From the NCBI RefSeq assembly GCF_009811795.1, contig NZ_BLJE01000002.1, positions 682,001-746,000 on the forward strand: a DNA stretch of 64,000 nucleotides, in the 5' to 3' direction. Shown here piece by piece: positions 32,998 through 42,403 of this stretch. Source of the DNA: Litoreibacter roseus (GTDB taxonomy: Bacteria; Pseudomonadota; Alphaproteobacteria; Rhodobacterales; Rhodobacteraceae). Position 1 is the stretch's first letter. Each line of letters begins with the position of its first letter. Position numbers and translations under genes: made by a program. Under the pieces are notes generated by a model. It was not told where the DNA came from. It ran no database searches and was given only the letters and a program-made list of their open reading frames with translations.

Positions 32998-35406
32998 ATG
33001 AAGTTCACCCTGTCTTGGCTGAAAGATCATCTGGAAACAGAGGCGCCGCTGGACGACATTCTCTACGCATTGACCGACTTGGGGTTGGAGGTCGAAGAGG
33101 TCTCGAACCCGGCTGAGCGTTTGAAGGATTTTACGATCGGTTTTGTGAAGAGCGCGGAAAAGCATCCGGACGCGGACAAGCTGCGGGTATGTCAGGTCCA
33201 AACGGACGAGGGCGATCTGCAGATTATCTGCGGTGCACCGAATGCCCGCGAGGGTATCACCGTCGTAATCGCGAAACCCGGCACGTATGTGCCCGGTATC
33301 GACACAACCATCGGCGTGGGTAAGATCCGTGGTGTCGAAAGCTTCGGCATGATGTGTTCCGAGCGCGAGATGGAACTCAGCGACGAACATCACGGCATCA
33401 TCGAATTGCCATCGGGCGAGGTCGGGCAGCGCTTCACAGATTGGCTGGCCCAGAATGACCCGGCCAAGGTAGACACGATGATCGAAATTGCGATCACGCC
33501 GAACCGTCCTGATGCCTTGGCTGTGCGCGGCATTGCCCGTGATTTGGCGGCCCGAGGTCTTGGCACGCTTAAGTCGCAAGATACCGTCAAAGTGCCCGGT
33601 GAATTTGCCTGCCCAATTTCCGTCAGTATCGCTGAGGACGCGATCGAGGCGTGTCCGGTTTTCTATGGGCGCGTTATAAGAGGCGTGAAGAATGGTCCGT
33701 CGCCGGCGTGGCTTCAGGATAAGTTGAAGGCGATCGGTCTGCGTCCGATCTCTACCCTTGTCGATATCACGAACTTCTTCACCTATGATCAGAACCGACC
33801 GCTGCACGTGTTCGACGCGGACAAGGTGAAGGGCAACCTGAAGGTACATTTGTCCCAGGGTGGCGAGGAGTTCGAGGCTCTTGATGACAAGACCTACACG
33901 TTGGATGCCGGGATGACCGTCATATCGGATGATGCAGGTGTCGAAAGTCTGGGCGGCATCATGGGTGGTACGCAGAGCGGATGCACTGAAGAGACAACCA
34001 CCGTTTTCTTGGAGGCCGCCTATTTTGATCCGGTGCGTACGGCGCATACAGGGCGGGCTCTGAAGATCAACTCCGACGCGCGTTATCGGTTTGAGCGCGG
34101 GATTGATCCGGCATGGACGCCTAATGGTGTTGAACACGCCACGCAGATGATCCTTGATCTGTGCGGTGGACAGGCTTCTGAGGTTGCCGTTGCCGGTGAG
34201 GTTCCTAATCACAGCCGCGCCTATGCGCTGGATACTGATCGCGTGCAGTCACTTGTCGGTATGGAAATCCCCGCGGACACTCAACGCCAGAGCCTTGAGG
34301 CGCTTGGGTTCCGGGTTGAGGGCGATATGGCCCATGTCCCCACATGGCGCCCGGATGTTCAGGGCTCTGCCGATCTGGTGGAGGAGGTCGCGCGGATCGC
34401 CTCGCTCACCAAGCTCAAGGGAACGCCACTGCCCCGCCCGACCCATGAGGTCCAGAAGCCCATTCTGACACCGCTTCAAAAGCGGGAGCGCGTGGCGCGA
34501 CGGACTATCGCCGCTTTGGGTTACAATGAGTGCGTGACCTATTCCTTCATCGATCAGAAGACCGCAGCGCTGTTTAATGGTGGCGATGCGGGAACCGCGC
34601 TGGAAAACCCAATCTCAAGCGAGTTGAGCCACATGCGGCCCGCCCTGCTGCCCGGCCTCTTGCAGGCAGCCGCTCGCAATCAAGCGCGTGGCTTCATGGA
34701 CTTGGCGTTCTTTGAGGTGGGCCAAGCCTTCCATGGCGGCGAACCGGGGGAACAGCATCTTTTGGCCACCGGTCTGCTGGTCGGTCAATCTGGGCCGCGA
34801 GACGTCCATGGGGGACGACGGGCGGTCGATGTATTCGATGTTAAAGCGGATGCTGAAGCGGTGCTCGCCGCGATCGGCGCGCCAGCGAAGGTTCAAATTC
34901 TGCGTGGCGCGTCGCCATGGTGGCATCCCGGGCGGCATGGCATGATCTGCCTTGGGCCAAAGAAGGTTTTGGGCGTGTTCGGTGAGATCCACCCGAAAAT
35001 TCTGAACGCGATGGACATCAAGGGACCGGCGATTGCGTTCACACTCTGGCCCGCCGAGGTTCCGTTTCCGAAGGCCAAGACGGCCACCCGTCCCGCGCTG
35101 CATTTGCGCGATCTTCAGTCGGTCGAACGAGACTTTGCATTCGTTGTGGATGCGGATGTCGAAGCTCTGGCGCTGGTCAATGCGGCGGCCGGCGCGGACA
35201 AGACACTGATCGAAGGGGCACGGGTGTTTGACGAGTTTTCGGGCGACAAGGCACAGGCGCAGATGGGCGAGGGCAAGAAGTCACTGGCTATCACCGTCCG
35301 GCTGCAGCCGACCGAGAAAACGCTTACAGACGAAGAGATCGAAGCGGTGAGCGCGAAGATCGTCGAAAAGGTCGCCAAAGCAACCGGCGGTCACCTGCGC
35401 AGCTAG
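32998..35406 (+). CDS. pheT: Phenylalanine-tRNA ligase beta subunit
   Basis: 802 residues, the full-length PheT. Domains in order: the N-terminal B1 part (MKFTLSWLKDHLETEAPLDD), the tRNA-binding OB domain (about residues 40-150, HPDADKLRVCQVQTD), the B3/B4 domain with RPISTLVDITNFFTYDQNRP, B5 near residue 410, the catalytic-like core, and a C-terminal FDX-ACB anticodon-binding domain (about 710-802). Editing of Tyr-tRNAPhe is expected in B3/B4. The upstream 192 bp (32806-32997) separates it from the small antisense gene. Confidence 0.98.
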   Translation: MKFTLSWLKDHLETEAPLDDILYALTDLGLEVEEVSNPAERLKDFTIGFVKSAEKHPDADKLRVCQVQTDEGDLQIICGAPNAREGITVVIAKPGTYVPGIDTTIGVGKIRGVESFGMMCSEREMELSDEHHGIIELPSGEVGQRFTDWLAQNDPAKVDTMIEIAITPNRPDALAVRGIARDLAARGLGTLKSQDTVKVPGEFACPISVSIAEDAIEACPVFYGRVIRGVKNGPSPAWLQDKLKAIGLRPISTLVDITNFFTYDQNRPLHVFDADKVKGNLKVHLSQGGEEFEALDDKTYTLDAGMTVISDDAGVESLGGIMGGTQSGCTEETTTVFLEAAYFDPVRTAHTGRALKINSDARYRFERGIDPAWTPNGVEHATQMILDLCGGQASEVAVAGEVPNHSRAYALDTDRVQSLVGMEIPADTQRQSLEALGFRVEGDMAHVPTWRPDVQGSADLVEEVARIASLTKLKGTPLPRPTHEVQKPILTPLQKRERVARRTIAALGYNECVTYSFIDQKTAALFNGGDAGTALENPISSELSHMRPALLPGLLQAAARNQARGFMDLAFFEVGQAFHGGEPGEQHLLATGLLVGQSGPRDVHGGRRAVDVFDVKADAEAVLAAIGAPAKVQILRGASPWWHPGRHGMICLGPKKVLGVFGEIHPKILNAMDIKGPAIAFTLWPAEVPFPKAKTATRPALHLRDLQSVERDFAFVVDADVEALALVNAAAGADKTLIEGARVFDEFSGDKAQAQMGEGKKSLAITVRLQPTEKTLTDEEIEAVSAKIVEKVAKATGGHLRS

Positions 35407-35418
35407 AAAGGACACGCC

Positions 35419-35868
35419 ATGACATTGAAAGTATATCTCTCTGGCGAAATCCACACGGACTGGCGCGACCAAATCATCGCCGGATCCAAAGGTCTGGATG
35501 TCTCATTTTCCGGTCCAGTCACGGATCATGCCGCATCCGATGATTGTGGTGTAAAAATCCTTGGGGCGGAAGATCAGAAGTATTGGCACGACCACAAAGG
35601 CGCGATGGTGAATGCGATCCTGACCCGCAAAGGCCTAAACGACGCGGATGTGGTCGTCGTGCGGTTTGGCGATCAATACAAACAGTGGAATGCGGCGTTT
35701 GATGCGGGCTACGCTGCGGCGCTTGGAAAGTCGCTGATCATTCTGCACGGGCCGGATCATCAACACGCCCTTAAAGAGGTCGACGCGGCAGCTTTGGCCG
35801 TCGCGTCGGAGCCGTCTCAGGTTGTCGACATTCTGCGATATGTGTTGGATGGGACGCTGCCCGCCTGA
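35419..35868 (+). CDS. YtoQ family protein
   Basis: 149 residues of the YtoQ family, distant relatives of nucleoside 2-deoxyribosyltransferases. Recognisable segments are KVYLSGEIHTDWRDQI, SGPVTDHAASDDCG, and DADVVVVRFGDQYKQWNAAFD. It starts 12 bp after pheT and may be co-transcribed. The enzymatic activity is not established. Confidence 0.9.
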   Translation: MTLKVYLSGEIHTDWRDQIIAGSKGLDVSFSGPVTDHAASDDCGVKILGAEDQKYWHDHKGAMVNAILTRKGLNDADVVVVRFGDQYKQWNAAFDAGYAAALGKSLIILHGPDHQHALKEVDAAALAVASEPSQVVDILRYVLDGTLPA

Positions 35869-35884
35869 CAGACGTCCCAAAGCT

Positions 35885-36583
35885 TTAGTCACGTGGCGGT
35901 GTAACCAATCCCTTTTTGACCGCTTCACGAGCGGTAAACCGCTCAAGATATGCAACCAAAGCGGTATGATCTGCCCAACCCAAGACTTCTTTCGCGCCAT
36001 AAAAGTCGAGAGCGCGAAGCCATGGCGCAATGGCAATGTCCGCGATCGAGTAATCGCCCGCGATCCAGTCACGGTCACTTAGTTCTTTTTCAAGAACAGC
36101 CAAAAGCCTCTTTGCTTCGTCAATATAGCGCTGTTGCGGGCGCTTATCTTCCCACTCCGATCCTGCGAATTTATAGAAGAAACCAAGTTGGCCCAGCATG
36201 GGACCAAGCCCGCCCATCTGGAACATCAGCCATTGTGTAATATGCGCTTTTTCGATGTCGTTTGTGCCGATCAATTTTCCGGATTTGCCTGCTAAATAAA
36301 GCAAAATCGCGCCGGATTCGAAAAGGCCGATAGCTTTCCCATCCGGTCCGTTCGGATCGACAATCGCCGGAATTTTATTATTTGGATTGAGCGACAGAAA
36401 CTCCGGACTTTTCACGTCGGCGTCTGCCAAGGTCACCTTATGCGCTTCGTAGGGAAGTCCCATTTCCTCCAATGCGATCGAAACCTTCACCCCATTTGGT
36501 GTCGGGAAGGAGTAAAGTTGAATCACGCTCGGATCGGATGCCGGCCACTTATTGGTGATCGGGAACTGGGACAAATCGGACAT
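35885..36583 (-). CDS. Glutathione S-transferase (YfcG/YghU-like, Nu class)
   Basis: 232 residues. The thioredoxin-like domain has YSFPTPNGVKVSIALEEMGL, where the Thr-Pro-Asn triplet is characteristic of the Nu class. NPNNKIPAIVDPNG and FESGAILLYLA bind glutathione. The C-terminal domain includes YSIADIAIAPWLRALDFYG. It is probably a disulfide-bond reductase for glutathione disulfide or peroxides. It converges on the YtoQ gene, and an imperfect GGGACG/CGTCCC hairpin lies between them. Confidence 0.93.
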   Translation of the reverse strand: MSDLSQFPITNKWPASDPSVIQLYSFPTPNGVKVSIALEEMGLPYEAHKVTLADADVKSPEFLSLNPNNKIPAIVDPNGPDGKAIGLFESGAILLYLAGKSGKLIGTNDIEKAHITQWLMFQMGGLGPMLGQLGFFYKFAGSEWEDKRPQQRYIDEAKRLLAVLEKELSDRDWIAGDYSIADIAIAPWLRALDFYGAKEVLGWADHTALVAYLERFTAREAVKKGLVTPPRD

Positions 36584-36735
36584 TATAGGGGGAACCTTTC
36601 TGAATGTTTCCCCATACCTAGCCGTTAACAGTTATTAAAAAAGACATGGAACTGTTGAAAAAAAGCGTAGTAACTCTGCGTCAGCGCACCAAGCGAACAG
36701 GGGGTGCGTCTCAAAATGTTAAAAGGGAGTAGAAC

Positions 36736-37164
36736 ATGTTGGGTGAATTCAAAGAATTTATTGCCAAAGGTAACGTCATGGATATGGCGGTTGGCATTAT
36801 CATCGGGGCCGCTTTTACCGCGATCGTAACCTCCTTGGTCGGTGATCTGATCAATCCAATCATCGCTTTATTCACAGGCGGCATCGATTTTTCCGGCTGG
36901 TTCTACGTCTTGGGTGAAGAAAGTTTCGCGTCCATCGAAGCGGCGACCGAGTCCGGTGTGCCGGTCTTCGCCATCGGTAAATTCGTTATGGCCGTCATTA
37001 ACTTTTTGATCGTTGCCTTCGTTGTTTTCATGCTGGTGAAAATGGTGAACCGCATCAAGGAGGCAGCTGAAAAAGAAGAAGAGGAAGCGCCCGCGGAAGA
37101 TCCCGGTCCGACAGAGATCGATCTTCTGAAAGAGATCCGCGACCAACTGGCCAAGCAAGCCTGA
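36736..37164 (+). CDS. mscL: Large-conductance mechanosensitive channel MscL
   Basis: 142 residues: [20 protein letters not shown], the TM1 segment [19 protein letters not shown], a periplasmic loop, the TM2 segment [19 protein letters not shown] and an acidic C-terminal helix bundle. It opens under membrane tension to release solutes during hypo-osmotic shock. AAGGGAG precedes the ATG. Terminator at 37191-37222. Confidence 0.97.
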   Translation: MLGEFKEFIAKGNVMDMAVGIIIGAAFTAIVTSLVGDLINPIIALFTGGIDFSGWFYVLGEESFASIEAATESGVPVFAIGKFVMAVINFLIVAFVVFMLVKMVNRIKEAAEKEEEEAPAEDPGPTEIDLLKEIRDQLAKQA

Positions 37165-37190
37165 GCCGTAAGAGTATGCATGCAGCAAGG

Positions 37191-37222
37191 AAGGCCCGTG
37201 CGTGAAGCGCGGGCCTTTTGTG
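37191..37222 (+). terminator. Intrinsic terminator after mscL
   Basis: AAGGCCCG (37191-37198) pairs with CGGGCCTT (37210-37217), followed by a T-rich stretch TTTGTGTT. The opposing A-rich flank could let it also serve the convergent azlD gene. Confidence 0.85.
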
Positions 37223-37552
37223 TTATGCCATGAGCGCTTGAAAAACGTACAACGTCAGCGCTCCACCCAGCATGGATCGCACGACGCCCTTGGTCCAGAA
37301 CCCCAGACCGATCGTCACGAGCGCAGCAGCGAGGCGTGGAACATCCGGCACGCCGTCTGTTGCCGCAGGCCAAATGACAAGCGGCGCGACCAGACCCGGC
37401 AGGATCGCCACGGACGTATACCGTAGGTGACGCAAGAGCCACGGCGGCAGTGGCCTGTCCCCGATCAAGCCCAAAAACGAGAAGCGGATAAGATAAGTGC
37501 CGACGCCTAGGATAGCGATAACGGCCCAGATTTGTGGCTCTGTGTAGGTCAT
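37223..37552 (-). CDS. azlD: AzlD family branched-chain amino acid exporter subunit
   Basis: 109 residues, about three to four hydrophobic helices, beginning MTYTEPQIWAVIAILGVGTY with the AzlD-typical LIRFSFLGLIGDRPLPPWL. It is the small partner of AzlC, overlapped by 4 bp. It is thought to export branched-chain amino acids or analogues. Confidence 0.92.
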   Translation of the reverse strand: MTYTEPQIWAVIAILGVGTYLIRFSFLGLIGDRPLPPWLLRHLRYTSVAILPGLVAPLVIWPAATDGVPDVPRLAAALVTIGLGFWTKGVVRSMLGGALTLYVFQALMA

Positions 37553-38247
37553 GTCATCCGTCGTTCTACCTCGGCACCTGTCATCATCGCCGCAATTGCT
37601 GCGATCAGAAGGCCAAGGTTCATTGGGACGGACACCAGCGCGAGGGCCAGCACGATGGACACCAAGGCAGCTGCGATATGCGCTACCGTGCGCAAGCCCG
37701 GCGCGACAATCGCGAGGAAAGCGATGGGCAACGCAAAGTCCAAGCCATATTCTGGCGGTATGCCATCCCCGATCAGTGCGCCCAGATAGGTGAAGAGCAC
37801 CCAGAGCGGACAGATCGGCGTGGCAGCGCCAAGGAAGTACGCCGTCTTTTGTGAGAGGGTGAGATCATGTTTACGCTCGAATTTTTCGAAAGCCAATGCG
37901 TAGGTCTGATCGACCAGTACGTATGAGATGAGGGCTCGCTTCCACAACGGCTCTTGCCCCAGATGCGGCGTCAGAGCCGCCGAATACATGGCCATGCGCA
38001 GATTAACAGCCAAGGCAGATGCAATAACAACGAACATCGGTGCGTTCTCTGACATGAATTGCAGGGCTGCGAATTGCGATGCGCCCGCAATGACAACAAC
38101 CGTAAAGCCCATTGTCTGAGAGACCGGCAATCCCGCTTCGGTCGCCGCAACGCCAAACAGCATCGCGAATGGAACGACAACCAGTACAAAGGGGACGCCC
38201 GCCTTGCAGCCCTGCCAGAAGAATGATTTCGATGTGGCAGCAGTCAT
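37549..38247 (-). CDS. azlC: AzlC family ABC-independent amino acid permease
   Basis: 232 residues with several hydrophobic helices. The conserved early segment GCKAGVPFVLVVVPFAMLFG and GASQFAALQFM are AzlC hallmarks. It works with AzlD (overlap ATGA). The gene is divergent from fdhD, with 16 bp between the starts. Confidence 0.93.
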   Translation of the reverse strand: MTAATSKSFFWQGCKAGVPFVLVVVPFAMLFGVAATEAGLPVSQTMGFTVVVIAGASQFAALQFMSENAPMFVVIASALAVNLRMAMYSAALTPHLGQEPLWKRALISYVLVDQTYALAFEKFERKHDLTLSQKTAYFLGAATPICPLWVLFTYLGALIGDGIPPEYGLDFALPIAFLAIVAPGLRTVAHIAAALVSIVLALALVSVPMNLGLLIAAIAAMMTGAEVERRMT

Positions 38248-38263
38248 GGCATGGCCCTAAGCT

Positions 38264-39190
38264 ATGGAACGTGTCAGAGCTACACAGGCGGCTGGGAAGG
38301 TTCAAATGCCAATTCTTGATGAGGCACATCACGACTATCTGATTGCGCCAAACGCCGAGGGTGTTGGGCTGACACGAGCGGTTCAAGGGATCGCGCAGGA
38401 CGGCACCCAGCAGCGGATCAATGTCGTTGAAGAGCGACCTCTGACCATCTATCTCAACCGGCAAGAGATCGTCACTGCGATGACCATCGGGGACTATCCC
38501 GACTACCTGGCGCTGGGGTTTTTGCGCAATCAGGGGATGCTGTCGCCGGATGATGTGGTAACCGGAATCGACTATGATGAAGAATTGTCCGTCGTGGTTG
38601 TTCGAACCGAGATCGAGACCAATCACGAAGAAAAACTACAAAAGAAAACTCGTACATCTGGTTGTGCGGTCGGCACAGTTTTCGGCGACATGATGGAAGG
38701 GCTCGAGGGCGTCCGTCTGCCCGATTGCACGGTGCGGACATCTGATCTCTATGCGCTTTCCGCAAAGATTAATCGCACGCCCAGCCTTTATCTGACGGCG
38801 GGGGCGATCCACGGAACGGTGCTTTGCCAAGGTGCTCGCCCATTGGTTTATATGGAGGACGTCGGTCGTCACAATGCTGTCGATAAAATAGCTGGCTGGA
38901 TGGCGCTGGACGGGGCGCAGGCCAGCGACAAGACGCTTTATACCACCGGGCGGTTGACCAGCGAGATGGTTATCAAAACGGCGATGATGGGCATACCCGT
39001 TTTGGCGTCCCGCTCGGGCTTCACGGCTTGGGGTGTCGAGATTGCCCGTCAGGTCAATCTGACGCTGATAGGTCGCATGCGGGGCCAACGGTTTATCTGC
39101 CTCAGCGGTGCTGAGCGACTGATCTGGGACGCGGATCCCGCCGCAGTGCAGGACGAGCCCAAGCGGGCTGGTCGGAAGGCCGCACGTTGA
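38264..39190 (+). CDS. fdhD: Formate dehydrogenase accessory sulfurtransferase FdhD
   Basis: 308 residues. FdhD passes sulfur from a cysteine desulfurase to the molybdenum cofactor, making formate dehydrogenase active. Conserved pieces are EERPLTIYLNRQEIVTAM, TRTSGCAVGTVFGDM (the cysteine region), YMEDVGRHNAVDKIAGW and SRSGFTAWGVEIARQ. The ATG at 38264 may be preceded by a short non-conserved tail, so the exact start is uncertain. It is followed by mobA with a 4-bp overlap, a Mo-cofactor operon. Confidence 0.95.
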   Translation: MERVRATQAAGKVQMPILDEAHHDYLIAPNAEGVGLTRAVQGIAQDGTQQRINVVEERPLTIYLNRQEIVTAMTIGDYPDYLALGFLRNQGMLSPDDVVTGIDYDEELSVVVVRTEIETNHEEKLQKKTRTSGCAVGTVFGDMMEGLEGVRLPDCTVRTSDLYALSAKINRTPSLYLTAGAIHGTVLCQGARPLVYMEDVGRHNAVDKIAGWMALDGAQASDKTLYTTGRLTSEMVIKTAMMGIPVLASRSGFTAWGVEIARQVNLTLIGRMRGQRFICLSGAERLIWDADPAAVQDEPKRAGRKAAR

Positions 39191-39807
39191 ACGGCGAACA
39201 GATGCGGCAACCCGCAGGTGTCATATTGGCGGGCGGTCAATCCACGCGCATGGGCGGTGGGGACAAGGGGCTACTTTGTCTGGGTGATCGACCGTTGCTG
39301 GACCGCGTTATTGACCGATTTCAACCGCAGGTCTGCGAATTGGCGCTGAATGCCAATGGAAACCCCGGCCGCTTTGTCGAATTCGGCCTTCCGGTTGTAG
39401 CCGACAGTATCGACGGGTTCGCAGGTCCGCTGGCCGGGGTTCTGGCCGGGCTTGATTGGGCGGCGTTGCAGGGCCATACCCATATCGTAACCGCCGCGGC
39501 TGATACACCGTTCTTTCCCTGCGATCTTGTTCCCCGTCTGCTGGACGCCGCGCAGGATAAGCCCATCGCACTGGCTGCAACGCCAGATCCGAAGCGCGGC
39601 ATGGCGCGGCATCCGACCTTCGGTCTTTGGCCCGTTGCGCTGAAGGATGATCTGCGTCAAGCGCTCCGTGACGGCGTTCGGAAGGTCGTCCAATGGACAG
39701 ATCGGCACGGCGCCGCGACGGCTGAGTTTTCCGCCGATCCGTTCGATCCGTTTTTCAATGTCAACACTCCTGAGGACATGACCCGTGCCGAGGGGCTTCT
39801 CAGATGA
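39187..39807 (+). CDS. mobA: Molybdenum cofactor guanylyltransferase MobA
   Basis: 206 residues. It transfers GMP to molybdopterin to form MGD. The nucleotide-binding opening VILAGGQSTRMGGGDKG is diagnostic, followed by ALAATPDPKRGMARHPTFGLWP and FNVNTPEDM near the end. The start is TTG at 39187, overlapping the fdhD stop (TTGA), with GGAAGG 7 nt upstream. ATG at 39202 is the alternative. Confidence 0.95.
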   Translation: MNGEQMRQPAGVILAGGQSTRMGGGDKGLLCLGDRPLLDRVIDRFQPQVCELALNANGNPGRFVEFGLPVVADSIDGFAGPLAGVLAGLDWAALQGHTHIVTAAADTPFFPCDLVPRLLDAAQDKPIALAATPDPKRGMARHPTFGLWPVALKDDLRQALRDGVRKVVQWTDRHGAATAEFSADPFDPFFNVNTPEDMTRAEGLLR

Positions 39808-40298
39808 AGATTTATGGCATCGTCGGATGGAAGAACTCCGGCAAAACCGGGTTGATGGAACGGCTCGTAACCGAGATCGTCGCGCGCGGGCTCAGCGTCT
39901 CAACGCTCAAGCATGCGCACCATCATTTTGACGTGGACCAAGAAGGCAAAGACAGTTTCCGGCATCGTGAGGCTGGCGCGACTGAAGTGCTTTTGGCATC
40001 CGGTCGACGCTGGGCCTTGATGCACGAGTTACGGAACCAAGCCGAGCCACCGCTGGCGGACCTTTTGAAGAAACTGTCGCCGGTCGATGTCGTGCTGGTC
40101 GAAGGCTACAAACGTGACACCCATTTCAAGGTCGAGGCGCACCGGGTCGAGACCGGACAGCCATTGATAGCACTAGACGACCCGACGATCCGCGCCATCG
40201 CGAGCAATGAAGATCTGCCTGACATGACGGTGCCGGTTTTCGATCTGGATGACACGAAAGCGGTGTGCGACTTCATTCTGTCCGAGCTTGGTTTGTGA
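39804..40298 (+). CDS. mobB: Molybdopterin-guanine dinucleotide biosynthesis protein MobB
   Basis: 164 residues with a P-loop GWKNSGKTGLM at residues 8-18 and KHAHHHFDVDQEGKDSFRH, DVVLVEGYKRD, which are MobB family motifs. It is a GTP-binding partner of MobA. Overlaps mobA and the moeA fusion by 4 bp each. Confidence 0.95.
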   Translation: MKIYGIVGWKNSGKTGLMERLVTEIVARGLSVSTLKHAHHHFDVDQEGKDSFRHREAGATEVLLASGRRWALMHELRNQAEPPLADLLKKLSPVDVVLVEGYKRDTHFKVEAHRVETGQPLIALDDPTIRAIASNEDLPDMTVPVFDLDDTKAVCDFILSELGL

Positions 40299-42403
40299 CG
40301 CTCTATGACCGCTATATTGCCGTAGACTGGTCCGGAGGTAACGACACGGGGCCAACGCCCAAGGCGGACGCGATCTGGGTGGCTGTGTACACGGATGGCC
40401 CCCCGGAAACACCGCACTACATTCGCAACCGGCTACTGGCGGAAGAGTGGCTCACGGATCAGATCTCTGATGCACTTGCTAATGGCGCTCGTCTGTGTGT
40501 CGGATTTGATTTTGCTTTTGGATATCCGGATGGGTTTGGCAGGTGGCTGACGGCATCCGATGATCCGTTGGCGGTCTGGGACTGGCTCGGCGAAAGGGTC
40601 GAGGACAGCCCGAAGATCAACAACCGGTTCGATGTTGCCGCGGCGATCAACGCCCGGTGCGGTGGCATCGGCCCTTTCTGGGGGAACGGTCTCAAGCGCG
40701 ATATCCCGCATCTGCCCCGCAAAGGTCTGGCGCGGACGTGCGAAGATTTTCCGGAAAGACGCCAGGTCGAGCATCTTGCGCGCGGCAGCTTTCCCTGTTG
40801 GCAGCTTTCCGGCGCGGGCGCGGTCGGCTCACAGATCATCATGGGGCTTCCGGTGCTAAACCGCCTCCGCCGCAGGTTTGCCGGTGACATTTCGGTTTGG
40901 CCATTCGAGCCGCTTACCGCGCCAATCTCCTTTGTTGAGATTTGGCCATCCCTCTTGGCCAGCGAGATTTCCGATACCATGTCACTGGGTGACATCAAGG
41001 ATGCCCGCCAAGTGGAGATGGTGGCGAATGTGATGGCACGCATGGATCACGCTGGGACGCTGCATGGTGCGCTTGAGGCTGCTGAAGGTAAGACAGAAGG
41101 GTGGATTTTGGGTGTTGGAAGTGAGAACAGTTTGAAATCAGCCGCGCGTCCCGTCCCGCCCTTGAGGAACGATTGCTTCGCTTTGCCTCCGGGTGTCGAT
41201 TGGACGCCGGTGGATGAGGCCCTCGAGCGGCTGGAACGGGCCATTACACCCGTGGTTGGGCAAGAACGGGTGCCTGCCGCGCAAGCCGATGGCCGCATAA
41301 CATCGCGCGATGTGGTGGCAATACGCTCCAACCCACCCGCCGCGAACTCTGCAGTGGATGGCTTCGGATTTGCCCATGCAAGCCTGCCTGCGGGTGCCCA
41401 GACGATTCCTCTGGTAACGGGACGTGCGGCGGCTGGTGGCGCCTATCCTGGCACCGTCCCGGCGGGGCAGGCCATACGTATTCTCACCGGGGCGTTGCTG
41501 CCTGAGGGCGTCGATACGGTTGTGCTGGAAGAGGACTGCACGCGCAACGGCGACGAAATCCGCGTCTCAGCGCTTCCCAAACCCGGCGCCAACAGTCGAA
41601 AGGCGGGCGAGGACGTTGCTATCGGTGAGGTCATCCTCAAAGCGGGTGCCATGATCGGCCCGCCGGAACTGGCGTTGTGTGCTGCGACGGGTGTTGCAGA
41701 GCTTGATGTTTTCACAAGGCTGAAAGTTGGCGTTCTGTCGACGGGCGATGAACTGATCGCGCCAACCTCTGATGCCAGGCCGGATCAGACTTTTGATGCG
41801 AACCGGCCGATGCTGCTCTCGCTGTTGTCACGGTGGGGCTACGATCCGGTGGATCTGGGCCATTCTAAGGATGATCGGGACCTTCTGCGGGCCACGTTGA
41901 ATGATGGCTCACGCCGCTGCGACGCAATTCTTACTTCTGGCGGGGCCTCTGCGGGGGACGAGGACCACGTCTCGGCATTGCTCAAGGCAGAAGGATCGCT
42001 GTCGAATTGGCGCATAGCATTGAAACCGGGACGTCCGCTGGCGCTTGCTCAATGGCACAGCGTTCCGATTTTCGGCTTGCCCGGAAACCCTGTTGCTGCC
42101 TTGGTTTGCGCCTTAGTTTTCGCGCGCCCTGCGCTTTCGAAGCTCGCTGGCGGGACCTTTGCCAAGCAAGCAGGATTTATGGTGCCCGCGGCGTTTAAAA
42201 AGAAAAAGAAACCCGGTCGACGCGAATACCTGCGCGCAAGACTGCAGGACGATGGTCGCGTCACTGTTTTCAAATCTGAGGGCTCCGGCCGGATCTCTGG
42301 GTTAAGCTGGGCGGGCGGGCTGGTCGAATTGCCAGACGGTGCCATGACGATCTCGGAAGGGACGCCGGTCAAATTCATACCCTATAGCGCATTCGGTCTT
42401 TGA
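40295..42403 (+). CDS. moeA: Two-domain protein: DUF429-like N-terminal domain fused to MoeA
   Basis: 702 residues from the GTG at 40295, which overlaps the mobB stop (GTGA). The first about 300 residues begin TLYDRYIAVDWSGGNDTGP and contain VGFDFAFGYPDGF and NNRFDVAAAINARCGG, giving the look of an RNase H-fold DUF429-like domain. I am moderately sure of this name. The remainder is a complete MoeA: ANSAVDGFGFA, RILTGALLPEGVDTVVLEED, GDELIA, TSGGASAGDEDHV, LPGNPVAALVCALV. MoeA inserts molybdate into adenylated molybdopterin. A fusion of this kind next to mobAB suggests the N-terminal domain serves the cofactor pathway. Confidence 0.9.
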   Translation: MTLYDRYIAVDWSGGNDTGPTPKADAIWVAVYTDGPPETPHYIRNRLLAEEWLTDQISDALANGARLCVGFDFAFGYPDGFGRWLTASDDPLAVWDWLGERVEDSPKINNRFDVAAAINARCGGIGPFWGNGLKRDIPHLPRKGLARTCEDFPERRQVEHLARGSFPCWQLSGAGAVGSQIIMGLPVLNRLRRRFAGDISVWPFEPLTAPISFVEIWPSLLASEISDTMSLGDIKDARQVEMVANVMARMDHAGTLHGALEAAEGKTEGWILGVGSENSLKSAARPVPPLRNDCFALPPGVDWTPVDEALERLERAITPVVGQERVPAAQADGRITSRDVVAIRSNPPAANSAVDGFGFAHASLPAGAQTIPLVTGRAAAGGAYPGTVPAGQAIRILTGALLPEGVDTVVLEEDCTRNGDEIRVSALPKPGANSRKAGEDVAIGEVILKAGAMIGPPELALCAATGVAELDVFTRLKVGVLSTGDELIAPTSDARPDQTFDANRPMLLSLLSRWGYDPVDLGHSKDDRDLLRATLNDGSRRCDAILTSGGASAGDEDHVSALLKAEGSLSNWRIALKPGRPLALAQWHSVPIFGLPGNPVAALVCALVFARPALSKLAGGTFAKQAGFMVPAAFKKKKKPGRREYLRARLQDDGRVTVFKSEGSGRISGLSWAGGLVELPDGAMTISEGTPVKFIPYSAFGL

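Noticed and set aside
32869-34212. Long minus-strand frame over pheT
   Set aside because: Shadow of the highly conserved PheT; no ribosome-binding site or family features.
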